Below, piece after piece: positions 52,500 through 64,000 of a stretch of 64,000 bases of DNA. The DNA comes from Opisthocomus hoazin. Taxonomy: Eukaryota > Chordata > Aves > Opisthocomiformes > Opisthocomidae. Position numbers and translations under genes: made by a program. Where the stretch lies: assembly GCF_030867145.1 (NCBI RefSeq), contig NC_134454.1, positions 47,258,320 to 47,322,319 of the forward strand. Direction: 5' to 3'. The notes under the pieces were generated by a model, which worked only from the letters and a program-made list of their open reading frames with translations, was not told the origin of the DNA and did not search any database. Numbering within the stretch: the first letter of the stretch is position 1; every line of letters starts with the position of its first letter.

Positions 52500-53286
52500 A
52501 CAATAAGAATCCCATTCTGAGAGTGGCCCTGTGGGTCAGGGCAATCCACAGTATCAATACAGACTGGAGGATGAATGAATTGAGAGCACCCTTGTGGAGA
52601 AGGACTTGGGAAAATTGGACATGAGCGAGCAATGCGCACTTGCGGTCCCTGAAGATAATCGTAGCCTGGGTTCCATGCAAAGAAGTGTGGCCAGCAGGCC
52701 AAGGGAGGTGATTCTCCCCATCTACTCGGCTTTCATGAGATGCCACCTAGAGTTCTGCATCCAGATGTGGGGTCCCCAGTACAAGACAGACATGGACCTG
52801 TTAGAGTAGGTCCAGAGGAGGGCCACCATGGTCAGAGGGCTGAAACACCTCTGCTATGGAGAGAGGCTGAGAGATTTGGAATTGTTCGGCCTGCAGAAGA
52901 GAAGGTTCCAGGGAGACCTCATTGCAGCTTTTCAATATATAAAGCAGGATTATAAGAAAGATGGAGGGAGACTTTCTACCAGGGCCTGTACTTAGAGGAC
53001 AAGGGGTAACAGTTTTAATCAGAAAGAGGGTAGATTTAGATTGGACATAAGGAAGAAATTTGTTACGATGAGGATGGTGGGACACTGGAACATGTTTCCC
53101 AGAGAAGTCATGGATTCGCAGTCACTGGAAGTGTTTGAGGTCATGTTGGATGGGGCTTTGAGCAACCTGATCTAGTGAAAGATATGCCTGCCCATGGCAG
53201 GGGGGGTGGACTAGGTGCTCTTTAAAGGTTCCTTCCAACGCAAACTATTCTGCAATTCTATGATTCTGTGATTTTCTGATTCTATA
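52500..53286 (+). mobile_element. CR1 retrotransposon 3' end
   Basis: On the + strand it keeps the end of the CR1 reverse-transcriptase ORF in decayed form: QYRLED near 52550, VEKDLGKLD near 52590-52620, SREVILPIYSAF and QYKTDMDLLE, the last followed by an in-frame TAG at 52807. The 3' UTR ends in four octamers: ATTCTATG, ATTCTGTG, ATTTTCTG and ATTCTATA (53255-53286). The opposite orientation to the three other CR1 copies shows independent insertion. The 5' boundary is approximate. Confidence 0.93.
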
Positions 53287-55349
53287 ATAAGAGCAAGGAC
53301 AGCACAGTGCCTGCAGTAAGCAGGGAAAATCAAACCAGAGTGCCCAAAGACATGTTCTGCCTGAGAGCCTCCAGAAAAGATGGCTGTGATATGCACCTAG
53401 CTCACAGCTCTTTAGGTTGATGCCTTGCATTTTCAGGGCACTTGTCTGTTGGCAACCTGCTGTCTGTAGCTGCTTGTAGCCTCTTGGAGAGTTAGCCCAG
53501 TACAGGCACAGTTTATAAAGTGCTGTCACAGGATACCCTACTTACAGCACTTAACTATTCTACCAACACAACCTACTTTTTGCTAATGGGTAAATATGGT
53601 ATCCTCAACCTATCTTACACTTCTATAATTCATCCTACTTTTAGGATTCATATTACTAATATGAGCAACCCCAGAGCATTCCTCACAAAGAAAAAACTCC
53701 CTCAGCTCTTCATTCTCCTCTGTAACCATTGTATTATTAGTGAGCATAGTGTGCAAGATCTTGGTTGCAGCTGCTATAAAAGCACTGAACCTTTCCCAGA
53801 GGCTTGTTTTTATTCCCACCTCACTCCTTGCACATATTATTTTTCATAATCTCACCACTCTCTTTCCCAGAGGATTCAGTGCAGTAGCCATGGTGTCAGA
53901 GGTCACCGGTGAAGTTTACTCTGAGATTTGAGTGCTTTGTGTCTGTGACCCTTTGCGCCTGCTCTGCTTCAGGAAAGAACAAATGCACCAAGTAGTCTAA
54001 TAGCAACCTGCCAACATTCGCTGTAGAAAACAGAGCTGATTTTGAATTGTAAAACTTTTAGAGACTTTTCAGGGACTGACTCCAACTGCTTTAAAATGCA
54101 CTGACTATCTCTAAAACCAGAGAGCAGTCACCAAGTGTTTGAATAGTTTTATTTCTCCTTATCCCAGGATGAGAGTTTAATAACAAACTCTATCCCAGAA
54201 CAAATGTTTATGGACAAGTAATAAGGTCCTTTGAAACTAGGGGATTATAATAGAAATGCTGACACAGCCTTACCCATGGACAGGAAAGAACTGTGCTGGT
54301 ATAATTATTGAATACAACCTATAATCTTTATGGTGCTCTAAGTCAAAAGGAAAATGAGAGGCTTTGCATAATGATGAAAATCTGTGAGGGCTTTGATGTT
54401 GCTCTAATCCTACACTACCTAATAGTTCATTTAATGTCCAAGCAATGTGAATGAAATTTTGTGTGGCATTTAAGAGTCTTGTAATAAGAAAGGTTAGAGC
54501 AGAAACCAACTGGAAAAAAAAAATCTCTGTTTGACTTGACTTACTTCGATTAAATGCTATTATCAGAATACCTAAGCAATGTTTCATGATTTAGGTCATG
54601 TTTTAAAGTGAAGGTCTGAGAAATTGTCAGATAGCTTATTGAAAAAGAAAAACAAACAGAAATCAGGTAATATAATCCTTGTATTGTTTGCAGGTTATTA
54701 ATAGGCAATGTTACAGGAAAGGCCAAATCCTGTAATAGCATTTTTACCCACAGAGAGCAGCTTCAAAGCTGAGGATCAGCTGAAATAAAACCAAGAGCAG
54801 TGGGCTTCTGTGTGTTGTTGAATGGTCCCACCAACGGTATCAGTAGCCACCCCAAAAAGAACTCTGCAAGTGGTTCCTCAGTGGTTTCTAGAGCTACGCA
54901 TGCATAGATTTGTGTACTGAAATGGTACCAAAACCCCTAGGCACCCTTATCATATAACACAATAGTCCAAAAGCAGTAATATTAACAGGAACCAGAGAGT
55001 CAGAAATGCCGAGGCTTTTTTACAGTTCCTGGGGACCTACTGACCTGTGGGAATAGAGAGACCCTTGAGAACAGCTGACGCACAGTGTGAAGAGGAACAG
55101 CTGAGCTAAAGAGAGGAGCTCTGCGACACAGCCCAGATGCTTGACACACAAGAGAGCCATCTTGCTCCATGCCCATCTCTCTGCCCCCATGTCTTTTGCA
55201 TATTGCAGGATTATTGAAGAGGGTTTTGCTCTGATCCTTAAGGTTTCTCTCCACTGAATGAAAATCTTGGAGGGCCGGAAGACCAGGCTTTTTCTGGACA
55301 TTCCTCAACACAAGTTCACAGGGTGATTCATGGTCTCCAATTTAATTTG
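53287..55349. other. intergenic DNA between CR1 copies
   Basis: Nothing recognised. Open frames of about 105 codons occur on both strands without motifs. Confidence 0.6.
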
Positions 55350-55614
55350 TAGAATCGTAGAATGGTTTGGGTTGGAAGGGACCTTTAATATTGGATATAA
55401 GGCCCCCTTAAAGTACTGAATGGCTGCAATAAAGTCTACAGAAAGCCTTCTCGTTTCCAGGCTGAACAAACCCAACTCTCTCAGCTCTTCCTCATAGGAG
55501 ACGTGTTCCAGCCCTCTGATCATTTTCGTGTCCCTCCTCTGGATCCACTCCAACAGATCCATGTCTTTCCTGTGCTGAGGGCTCCAGAGCTGGACACAGT
55601 ACTCCATGTGGGAT
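55350..55614 (-). mobile_element. CR1 3' end with internal deletion
   Basis: Starts with TAGAATCG and TAGAATGG, degenerate tail octamers in reverse complement, then GTTTGGGTTGGAAGGGACC. It jumps from the tail region straight to AAAGTACTGAATGG, which in the copy at 31653-33480 lies some 270 bp further in. It ends near GTACTCCATGTGGG. About 265 bp remain, non-coding. Confidence 0.9.
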
Positions 55615-58600
55615 TATTAACAAACAGGTGAGCAGACAAACACTAGCAGCTCATAGCCCCACTCCTAGCCTCAAGCTGTGCCCTCCCCTCTGGCATCCCC
55701 ACCTCCTTCCTTGTGGTCACAGAGCTGCTGTGGAAGCTGCACAGTGAAGCAAGTAACAGAATCCATCCAGCCAAAATAAACAGCTATACACTTCTTTTTG
55801 CTTGGGTGGTTTTCAGCTACATCTGCTCCCCAATGTTATTCACTCCCCGCTTACGTACTTATACAGCAGGTAGGTGGGTGGCAGCAACATGGCTGAAGCA
55901 GAGCAGAGTTATGCAGCACACCACTCATCCTGGCTATTTAAGACAGGCTCCATTCTGCCCATGTCTGAGCTATCTAACTTGCTACCTCCCCAGTCTGTGT
56001 GAATGCAAAAGCATTTCATTAGTAACTGCTCTAAATGGTTTAAAAAAAAAAAATCCAAGCTACCAAACAGTAACCTATGTCTAAAATTTAGACGGTGTTT
56101 TTTACTAGTGTGTCTCTGAGCATATAAAGATGAAAGTTATTAGCTCATTCTTTCACTGACAGTGAAAAAGAGGCAGGGAGCTGTTGTGTTTTAGGGCACG
56201 TAACTGGCCAGTGCTGGAGCTTGGTTATGATCCCAGCTCTGTGCACCAGCCCAGCCCCCTATCTGCCAGGAAACACTGCCCGTTTGCAAAACACAATCAA
56301 AATGCACCATATTGGCCAAAATATTGCAAACTTTTAGTGTGTATGGCTTTGGTTCATTCATAAATTACATGCTCCAGTACTATGACTTATTTCTTTCATA
56401 GTTTTCCAGAAATCAATACTCTCTATTATAATCACACCAATAGCGAACCTGTACTGGACAAGTTCTTCAGCTCTCTTTAAAGCCATGTTTCATTCCCATG
56501 CTTAAATAGGAGAGAAATACCCTTTTTACATCATTGTTTTGCAATGTAACCCCTCCAGAATTTTGGGTGAAAAAAAAAAGTCCAGCTTGTATACAACCTG
56601 AAGTTTAACAAACTTTGACGAAAATTGATCCAGGCTCAGTCTTTTGAACCCTATCTATGGAACTGCTGGCACAGAAGCTCTTAGTTTTGGGCATCTTTTG
56701 TACAAAGTATTTATTCCCCCAACATATGTTCACATTAAAATGGGCTGTTCAAGAAAGTGACCATCGCAGGTCAGAGATTATTATATTCAACTAAATAATC
56801 CTCCTTTACACGTAAGTTATGAACACCACAAATTACTTTTATGATTACTATGACCTTGATCTCTTCTTCTATAATTTCTTTCAGCTCAAGAGCAATCTTT
56901 TTTCAATAAAATGGAAATAAAGTTCCTTGTCCTCACAGTACAAATGACCTGAAAGATACTGTGTTTTATCTGAACAGAGTGGCCTTCAGGTACAACACAT
57001 TGCCTCCTGGTGTAGTATTGGTGTAACATTTCTCTGTTTTGATACCCCAGAAAGAATGAGACAACACATAGCTAAGCTGGAAGAACTAGCACTAAGGTGC
57101 TACTACTTTTTCTTTTAGAACATCAAATGTGAAAACTCATCTTGGACCAGTTTCTTATTTAATTTGAACTTTTTCTTCCAAAGACTCTGGAGACCCAGCA
57201 TGCTGAACCAAAGTCCAGGTTAAGACATGTGAGATCAAAACACAGCAGCTGCACAGCTGTAAAGGAGCTGTTTCCAAAACCTCTGTCATTTTAGCCTAAA
57301 TGTTACCCCATATGCCCATAGCACTGCTACTGGACTGTCCAGAGCTGCACCACCCCCAACCAATAGGCACTTCACTCATGCCTCACTCAGACATGAAAAT
57401 AGGCAAGACAGCAAGAAAACAAGAACTCTGACAGGGCCAGTGTGGTTGGCATATTTCTTACATGTGCCAAGAAGCGCATCTCTCCTGGAGAACATAGCAG
57501 AGACAGAATACCGTCTTGTCCAGAAGGGATACAGAATAAACAGAGAAAGAAAATCCTTCCTATTTCGTTAGCTGAGGTACTCTGCCCAGCAGTTGGGGCA
57601 TGTTCCCAGCAAGGAATTTTCCTCAGCCCCAGCAAATTCCTGACTGCATCTCTGTAAAAAAATCTCAACTGTTTTACAGTATTTGAACTCAGTTGTGAAA
57701 AAACAAATGCACTGGCATGAAGCTGAGCGTGTGTGTATATATGCAATGTGTGAAAGAAAACCAGCTTTCCTGAACCTATAAGTTGCAGACAAAACCTCCG
57801 CATCAGTGTAATATATGTGCTAGCAAGCTGATGGAAGAGGACCTCCAGGATCTCCCACAAGTCTAACAACTTCATTTTGAAGTGTGGCACGGCAGCCTTA
57901 CATCGCCTACAGGCAAGAAGCCACCCTACCCATCTTACCTTCCAAGAACAACCCTGCTGATGGTGATATGACAAAAGCCCCAGACACAGGCTCAAACTGT
58001 TCAGGGGGTTCAGGCTGAGATCACAAAGTATTAGTACTAACAATTTACAATAGTGGTGTTTCAGGTTTCAGAGGCCATTTTCCTCACTTCCATTTTATGC
58101 CATCTTCATAAAAGCTGTCTGCTCACCTATAACAGCTGATTTTCATTAATAAGTAAACAGCAACTTTTGATCAAATAATCAATGTACTACTCCCCGTGAT
58201 AGTTTAGTAACAAGGATGGTGACACAGCATAATGTTCTGACACAATCTGCCTCCTTAGAAGACTCTAATCCCCATTAATTGCCATGTTAAACATGACTCA
58301 GAACTCACTCCAGGAGACAATTACTAAAACACACCACAAATGAATAGCTAGAAGCTTCCTAGGATTACAACCCAAATTACACCACCCGCCACTGCCAGTC
58401 TCTGAAAGAAGACCTGCTACACCTCCATGCAGTTTCCGATGTACGTTGAAGAGGAACTGGCAAAATTGGACATCAACTTTATTAGGGCAAGAGCAAGACA
58501 GAGAAGAGTAATTGTAGCTCATTCATGCATTTCGGTTGTCGAGCCTGTTACACCTTTTCTGTGGAAGGCAATGAATGTTGTTCTTTCTGTGAGTCTCCGC

Positions 58601-61600
58601 ACAGTTTTCTCCTTCCTGGACTCCAAGATATTTCCCCAGTTCAGTTTTGGCAGGCAACTACTCTTCTCTCCTCAACAAATTACAGTCCCTCTCTTCTGAT
58701 CTTCATCAGGGGTCACCAACACACTCCCATTTTCCAGCAGGTCTTTGAACTACATCCTTCTGAATTTGGGAGGAAAATCAGGCACAGGCAGCTTAGCTGA
58801 ACTCTTTATCAAGGCCAACCTCACTCTGCCTCAGTCTTTTGGTGGTTATCAGGGTACTCTCTGCTTTATGCTTCTGAATTTTTGCAGTGTGGGGACAGCA
58901 TGACGATTTACAAATCTGTTTGATACCAAGATAGCATCACTAAGGCCATGTTTCCATGGCAATATTACATTAATCTACTTTCCTCACTTGTAGAAAAAAA
59001 CAGAATGGTTAAGCATAGCAGTATTCACCATGTCTTATCTTAGCATGCATAGTTATCCTGGTAAATCCTTGGCCTCTCTGCAGCCCTACCTCTGTTCACG
59101 TTAACTTATTTGTACAGTTACTGGTCTGGCAGATATCTTAGAATGGGAAAGCCGTCTCTTGCCATTTTTCTCCTCTTGATTATAGCATATCTACGAGAAA
59201 CTATAAAAATTATACGAGAAGTAAAACTAACACATTGCTCTGATTATCTTCTTGGCATTCATTATTTTTCCAGTGCCACTTCTGAACAGCTTCTCTGGCA
59301 GCAAAGACACAGTTCTGAATGATGTGAATTTGACAGCCCTTAATAAGAAACAGATGGCACATGTATTACAGTGATGCAGGTGGCTGGATTTGACTCTACC
59401 GTTTGATAGGGATGCAGATGCTGCTCTGACTCAACTAATGGAGGAAGACGATAAGCAGAGGATTTAAATTTAATGCTTACTTTGTCAAACTATGTATCTG
59501 GACCAATCTGACTTGGGAAGTGCCGTTTCAGGATGCTGTCATCTAGAACTGATTTACAGGAAAGAGTAGTGATGCAGAGCTGAAAGACCTGCAGAAATAG
59601 AAGAACTTCTTGGTCACTAAGGCCAAATGGAAACTTACACCAGGCTCAGCCTGGAGATGTGGCAGCCGAATACTAGTCGTGAAACTCCTCCTGAAATGAA
59701 AAAGGGACAAGGACAACTCTCTGCCTGTGAGCCAAGCTGTACAAATTGACTGCAGCTGCACTATAGAGAGCTTGGGGCCTTGTCATGTTCCTGATGGGCT
59801 TAAGAAATAAAAATTGTTGTGAGGTGGGGATGGGAGGGAGGGACTGAGCTCCTGGTTTCTCTGTTAATGTGAGGGCTGGTTTGCAGCCAATTGAAGGGAA
59901 GATTTCTTTGCATGCCCTGTGTAAAGCATTAGAGTAGTGTGTGAGTACCTGGAGATACAGTCTTTGGAGACAATGCTGGAAAGATTTAGGTAGAAAGAGC
60001 CAAATCTACGGGCACCTTGTCCAACCATTGGAAAATCCTGAAGACAGATAAGACCGGCATAGAACAGGATAGTGTGCCCTCAGTTTGGGCAAGGTAAAAA
60101 AAAGACATAGTGGGTGCATGACCAGTCCCGAAGAAAATATTTGTCCTTGCACAGCTGTGGAAATATACACCAATATCTGTAATTTCAGCATTAATAACCA
60201 GAGTTCCTTGGTTATTGTTCCAAATTGTAAACCTCTGTAAGGATATTGACTGAAGAAGTATTTTTCATGGTATCCCAGTTGCTGTAAAGGTTCTGTGCAC
60301 TAGCGTTATCTGGGGCCAAGGTATTTTTAAATTAATTTTTTTAATTTATTTGAAGATCTGTCTCTACATCTGCTTATTCTCAAAACATAACACCAAGAGA
60401 TATATTTCATTGTCAGACCCACTAATACCCATTTTTCTGAACACATGTGGGCAGGGATCCAGTGCATGGGCTGGAAGCGCTAGACCAGGCAAAGACATGA
60501 AAGAGAAAGCAAAGGCTATAAGAATAAGCAAGGTGAAGTTGGTATACCAAGCAAATAGATATAAACCTTCCAGCCAGTGATGGAAATACTGTGTTCATCA
60601 TTGAGGTTTAAACAGTGAGTATTTGGACAAATGTTCTTACCTCTGTCTTTTACAGCAGTGTATAATTAATTCCTGAAGGAAATAGCTGAAAACCTCAATT
60701 ATAGTTGTACTATAACACTGCACAAAGCACTTGGAGAAAAAAGTTCCCTCTGTAATATTTTCACACTGGCTATTAGTGACCTCTCCTCCATGCTGTTTTC
60801 GTTCAGACTATGTAGAAGATTTTTGTGCGTGGCCAGAGTGTGATGTCCTACAGCCCTGGAGAGATGCATGTACTCATTTCCCCCCTTCAGACTCATACAC
60901 ACAGGTGAAGATGGCAATAGTTGTAGCAGACTCGTGGATACTCTTCTGCCTTCTCTTGGGCCACCTGTTTGTGAGACAAGACACATCTTAGGGTGGCAAA
61001 GGCTATGCACAGAGATACCAGGAGGAGTCACTCTAGGTGTGGAGCTGCAGAGTATGGGATGGTGTCCAGACCTTTTGTGAATCCATCAACAGCATCTTTC
61101 AACACATAAACTCGTTTGGGAAGTATTCTTGTCTTAAAGATGATTGGTGCACCTTCAGGATGAACACTATATCTTGACTTTTAGCCCTGTGTCACAGCTC
61201 TATGTACATTCAGATTACAAATACAAACACTTGTGGGGTCAAACTGTAACACATATCAAAGAAATAATCTGTGTTAAAAAAACTCAGAAAAGTTCTCATA
61301 TCTACACTTTCAAATACCAAACTCTCTCTTTCCAAAACAGCCCGTATGAACCGAAAGCACTTTAAAGAGAGGAACCCATTGACGTTTCTGTGATAAAACA
61401 TGACTGCGTGGGAAAAAAACTAAACTCATGTGCTCTTCTCCACTCTCCTCTGCTTCTGCAAAGACATAATTGAGCCCTAAAGCTATTGTCCTTTTGACAT
61501 CTTTAACTCATTAACAAGAAATTAACTCTCACTTTATTTGTGTCAGTACTATGCATGACCTCTCCTTGAAATAGGCAGCTCTTGAAAAACAAGGCATTAT

Positions 61601-64000
61601 ATTCTCATTTAGATCTTGACTGGGAAATGGATTTTTCTAAACACCAATTAGTACGTTACAATTTATATTTGTTTGACTGGACAATGCTAATAACAGATCA
61701 AGACACATCTAGTATGACAGTATGGTACACTGTAATGAAACACATGGGGTTTACCAGCATTTAAAACAGGCATACTCCAGGAAGGAAACATATTATCACC
61801 CATACTCAGTTTTATAAAGTGAAGCCCTGTACAGACTGAATATACCGATTCTTTTGATTGGATGACTTGTTTGTTCTCATCATGAAGAAAATCCTATTGG
61901 TTGAAAGAATCACAATGTCGGAGTAGCATCGACAGACATTTGTACTATGAGCCAAACCTGAAAAAAACTGAGATTCCTAAGTATGCATACAAAGTGTCTC
62001 CCCGTAATTAACCCCACTGAAGTGAGATTTTTCTTCCAATTCCCCTAAAAGTTTCGACAATAGGAAGAATCATAAGGATATATTTAAAGTATTTGCACAA
62101 TTTCCATACACAATTTTGGCTGTCAGTTTTAACCTTCACATCTGACCTTTTTCGTTGTTTTCTTTTGCTGACATTGACTGTGGACTTACCTTGCACAAAG
62201 AACCTACCTTTAGACAACTCCAGCCTGTTAAAATTCCCTCTACTCCTGCTCTTTAACCTTGAACGCCTCAAGCACCCTAAGAGCCTTCATTTGCTTCAAA
62301 AAACACATGCAGAAATGCCTACATAATGGTGCCGCTGGGCTGCACGAAATGTGCAGGTGAGTCTGTAAATTATCTCTAGCCAAATGTAGAATATGAAACT
62401 GATATCTGACAACAGTGACCGAGGGTAAAATTCTCATGAGCTTATGGAGAAGAGAGTTATATATCATCTTTACAAGATTCAGACAGCTGCATTTTCCTGG
62501 TATAATTTGTGTATCAAAAAGATGAAAACCATAATCTTAGTAGCTGTTTTGAAAGTGGTTTTAACTGTTAGATAGGCTCATTATCCTGAAGCCATTTATA
62601 ACACTACTTTCTCAGCAATATGTTTATGAACATCTTTATGTAACTTACCACATTTATGAACGAATATAGGCTCATAACGCTGTTCTGATGCAAGGGAATA
62701 CTTCCATCTGTGTTTTATAAATGGGGAGCTGAACCACAGAGATATGAAACAACACGCAGGTAAGGGAACATTAGCACTTTCTGGATGTCTTTGGAAGAGT
62801 TGTAATTTACCAGCTTTACTCACCTTACTCATGCGAAGTTATGGTTAGAATGCATCTAGGGGATTTCAATCACTACTGTGCTATAGGAATACTCGATTTG
62901 ATCATACCCTTGTCATAAATACGCATCAATAGGAGAGAAACTGCAAAACTCATGGAAGAAGTAAGCAAGTTAAGAAAACCTGTAATTTATATTGATAGAA
63001 CTGAAATAATGAGTTTACTACGAAGTTCTAACGATCCTGAGATATAATCTGTGTTTCTGAGAAACCACACCAGTTTCAGAGTCAGGCAAAGGGCAACATG
63101 ATGATAAGACCCAACAAAGACAAACTCTTTGTGTTAACTGCCTTGCTGTTTTGACACCCTCCACTCTGGCACACACACACTCTCTCCCACCCTGAAAGCT
63201 ATTAGGTTTTAAAAAGCTGCTAAGTTCTATTGCACCTACACAAAAGCACTGCCTTTCTATTTTGCCTTGCAGAAAAATCAAAAAATAATAAAAAGAAAGA
63301 GAGAGCGGGAAAGAATTTTTTTTATTTTAACAAGAAAGCATCAAAAGCCAAGTTTATCTCTGATGTTTACTGGTACTTTTTGTTTACTTAAAAAAAAAGG
63401 TTTGAAACAGTGGTTAGTATTTCAAAATAGTCTTCAATAAGCTGATACTACATGAGGATTTCTAAGAAAATGTTCAGCCAAAACAAATTCCCTACTAATA
63501 AACGTTAGCAATAATCAAACTTTAAAGAAATGACAGGATAGTAGAGAAAATAAATAGGCTTTGATTCAAATAGTGTAGTAAGGACTTTGAACTTCTGAGT
63601 AATGGCTGGTAACTAAGCAAGCTCATTTCGCACTTAGTATTCCTGTGGTAACCCTAGATCCCACAAGGCTCACTACAGCAACTGCATATATATCCTAATT
63701 ATTAATTAAATATAGTTTTTAAAATAGATGTTGTAAGAATCAGAAAGGAAATGTTAGGTTTTCAGATTATTCATCCACCATGTGTGGCAGAATATTCATC
63801 TTGAGAGGCAAAATGGTGAAACAGTAATTCACACAAGACGAACGTGATAGAGTGTACTGAATCACTTCCAGTGGGATTATTCAAGGCATGCAAAAGTTTA
63901 AGCCATGCTTAAGGCCCTAGATTTCAGCGACAAATCCTGCTCATTTTGCCTTGGAATGAGTGGAACTAATCATCTAAATGACCTAGATGTGTCGTAATCA
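55615..64000. other. intergenic DNA, unassigned exon-like segments only
   Basis: No gene can be named. The longest open frame of the whole window (218 codons, minus strand, 57387-58043) lies here without a recognisable domain. Exon-like segments with paired splice sites at 58431-58505 and 60807-60904 (+) are recorded as findings. No transposon, RNA gene or tandem array seen. Confidence 0.55.

Overview
The window looks like bird nuclear DNA. It is AT-rich and sparsely coding, with vertebrate-type split genes. Its only recognisable interspersed repeats are CR1 (Chicken Repeat 1) non-LTR retrotransposon copies, which carry the 8-bp ATTCTATG-type tails usual in birds. I saw no L1, Alu or other mammalian repeat. 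CR1 also occurs in crocodilians and turtles, so a non-avian sauropsid is not strictly excluded. Orders and genes are inferred by eye; no alignment was run.

Two protein-coding genes can be supported, both on the + strand. (1) A complete six-exon EGF-CFC gene (Cripto/Cryptic family, Nodal co-receptor) has its CDS from 15940 to 20076. All splice sites are GT-AG and all phases agree. It encodes 210 aa with a signal peptide, an EGF-like domain, a CFC domain and a GPI-anchor tail. A CpG-enriched stretch lies upstream and a canonical AATAAA lies at 20426. (2) A small gene at 46470-46694 encodes a 74-aa hydrophilic, probably helical protein that resembles the FAM240 family. From memory, human FAM240A lies close to TDGF1 (CRIPTO), which would make this the CRIPTO locus even though several EGF-CFC residues look more like CFC1/Cryptic.

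Layout: 1-15.5 kb, no supported gene. 15.5-20.45 kb, the EGF-CFC gene. 20.45-31.4 kb, intergenic. 31.38-33.48 kb, two abutting minus-strand CR1 copies, the larger with reverse-transcriptase remnants. 33.5-40.5 kb, intergenic. 40.49-40.80 kb, a 66-bp alternating purine-pyrimidine tract followed by a possible 5' exon. 46.4-48.6 kb, the FAM240-like gene, a CTCF-like site and a possible alternative last exon. 52.5-53.3 kb, a plus-strand CR1 3' end. 55.35-55.61 kb, an internally deleted minus-strand CR1. 55.6-64 kb, intergenic with a few exon-like segments that I cannot assign.

I found no prokaryote-like operon, CRISPR array, rRNA, tRNA or clear exotic system. The most useful leads are the shifted EGF-CFC start codon, the locus-versus-residue conflict (Cripto or Cryptic), the alternative structures of the FAM240-like gene, and several unassigned exon-like segments.
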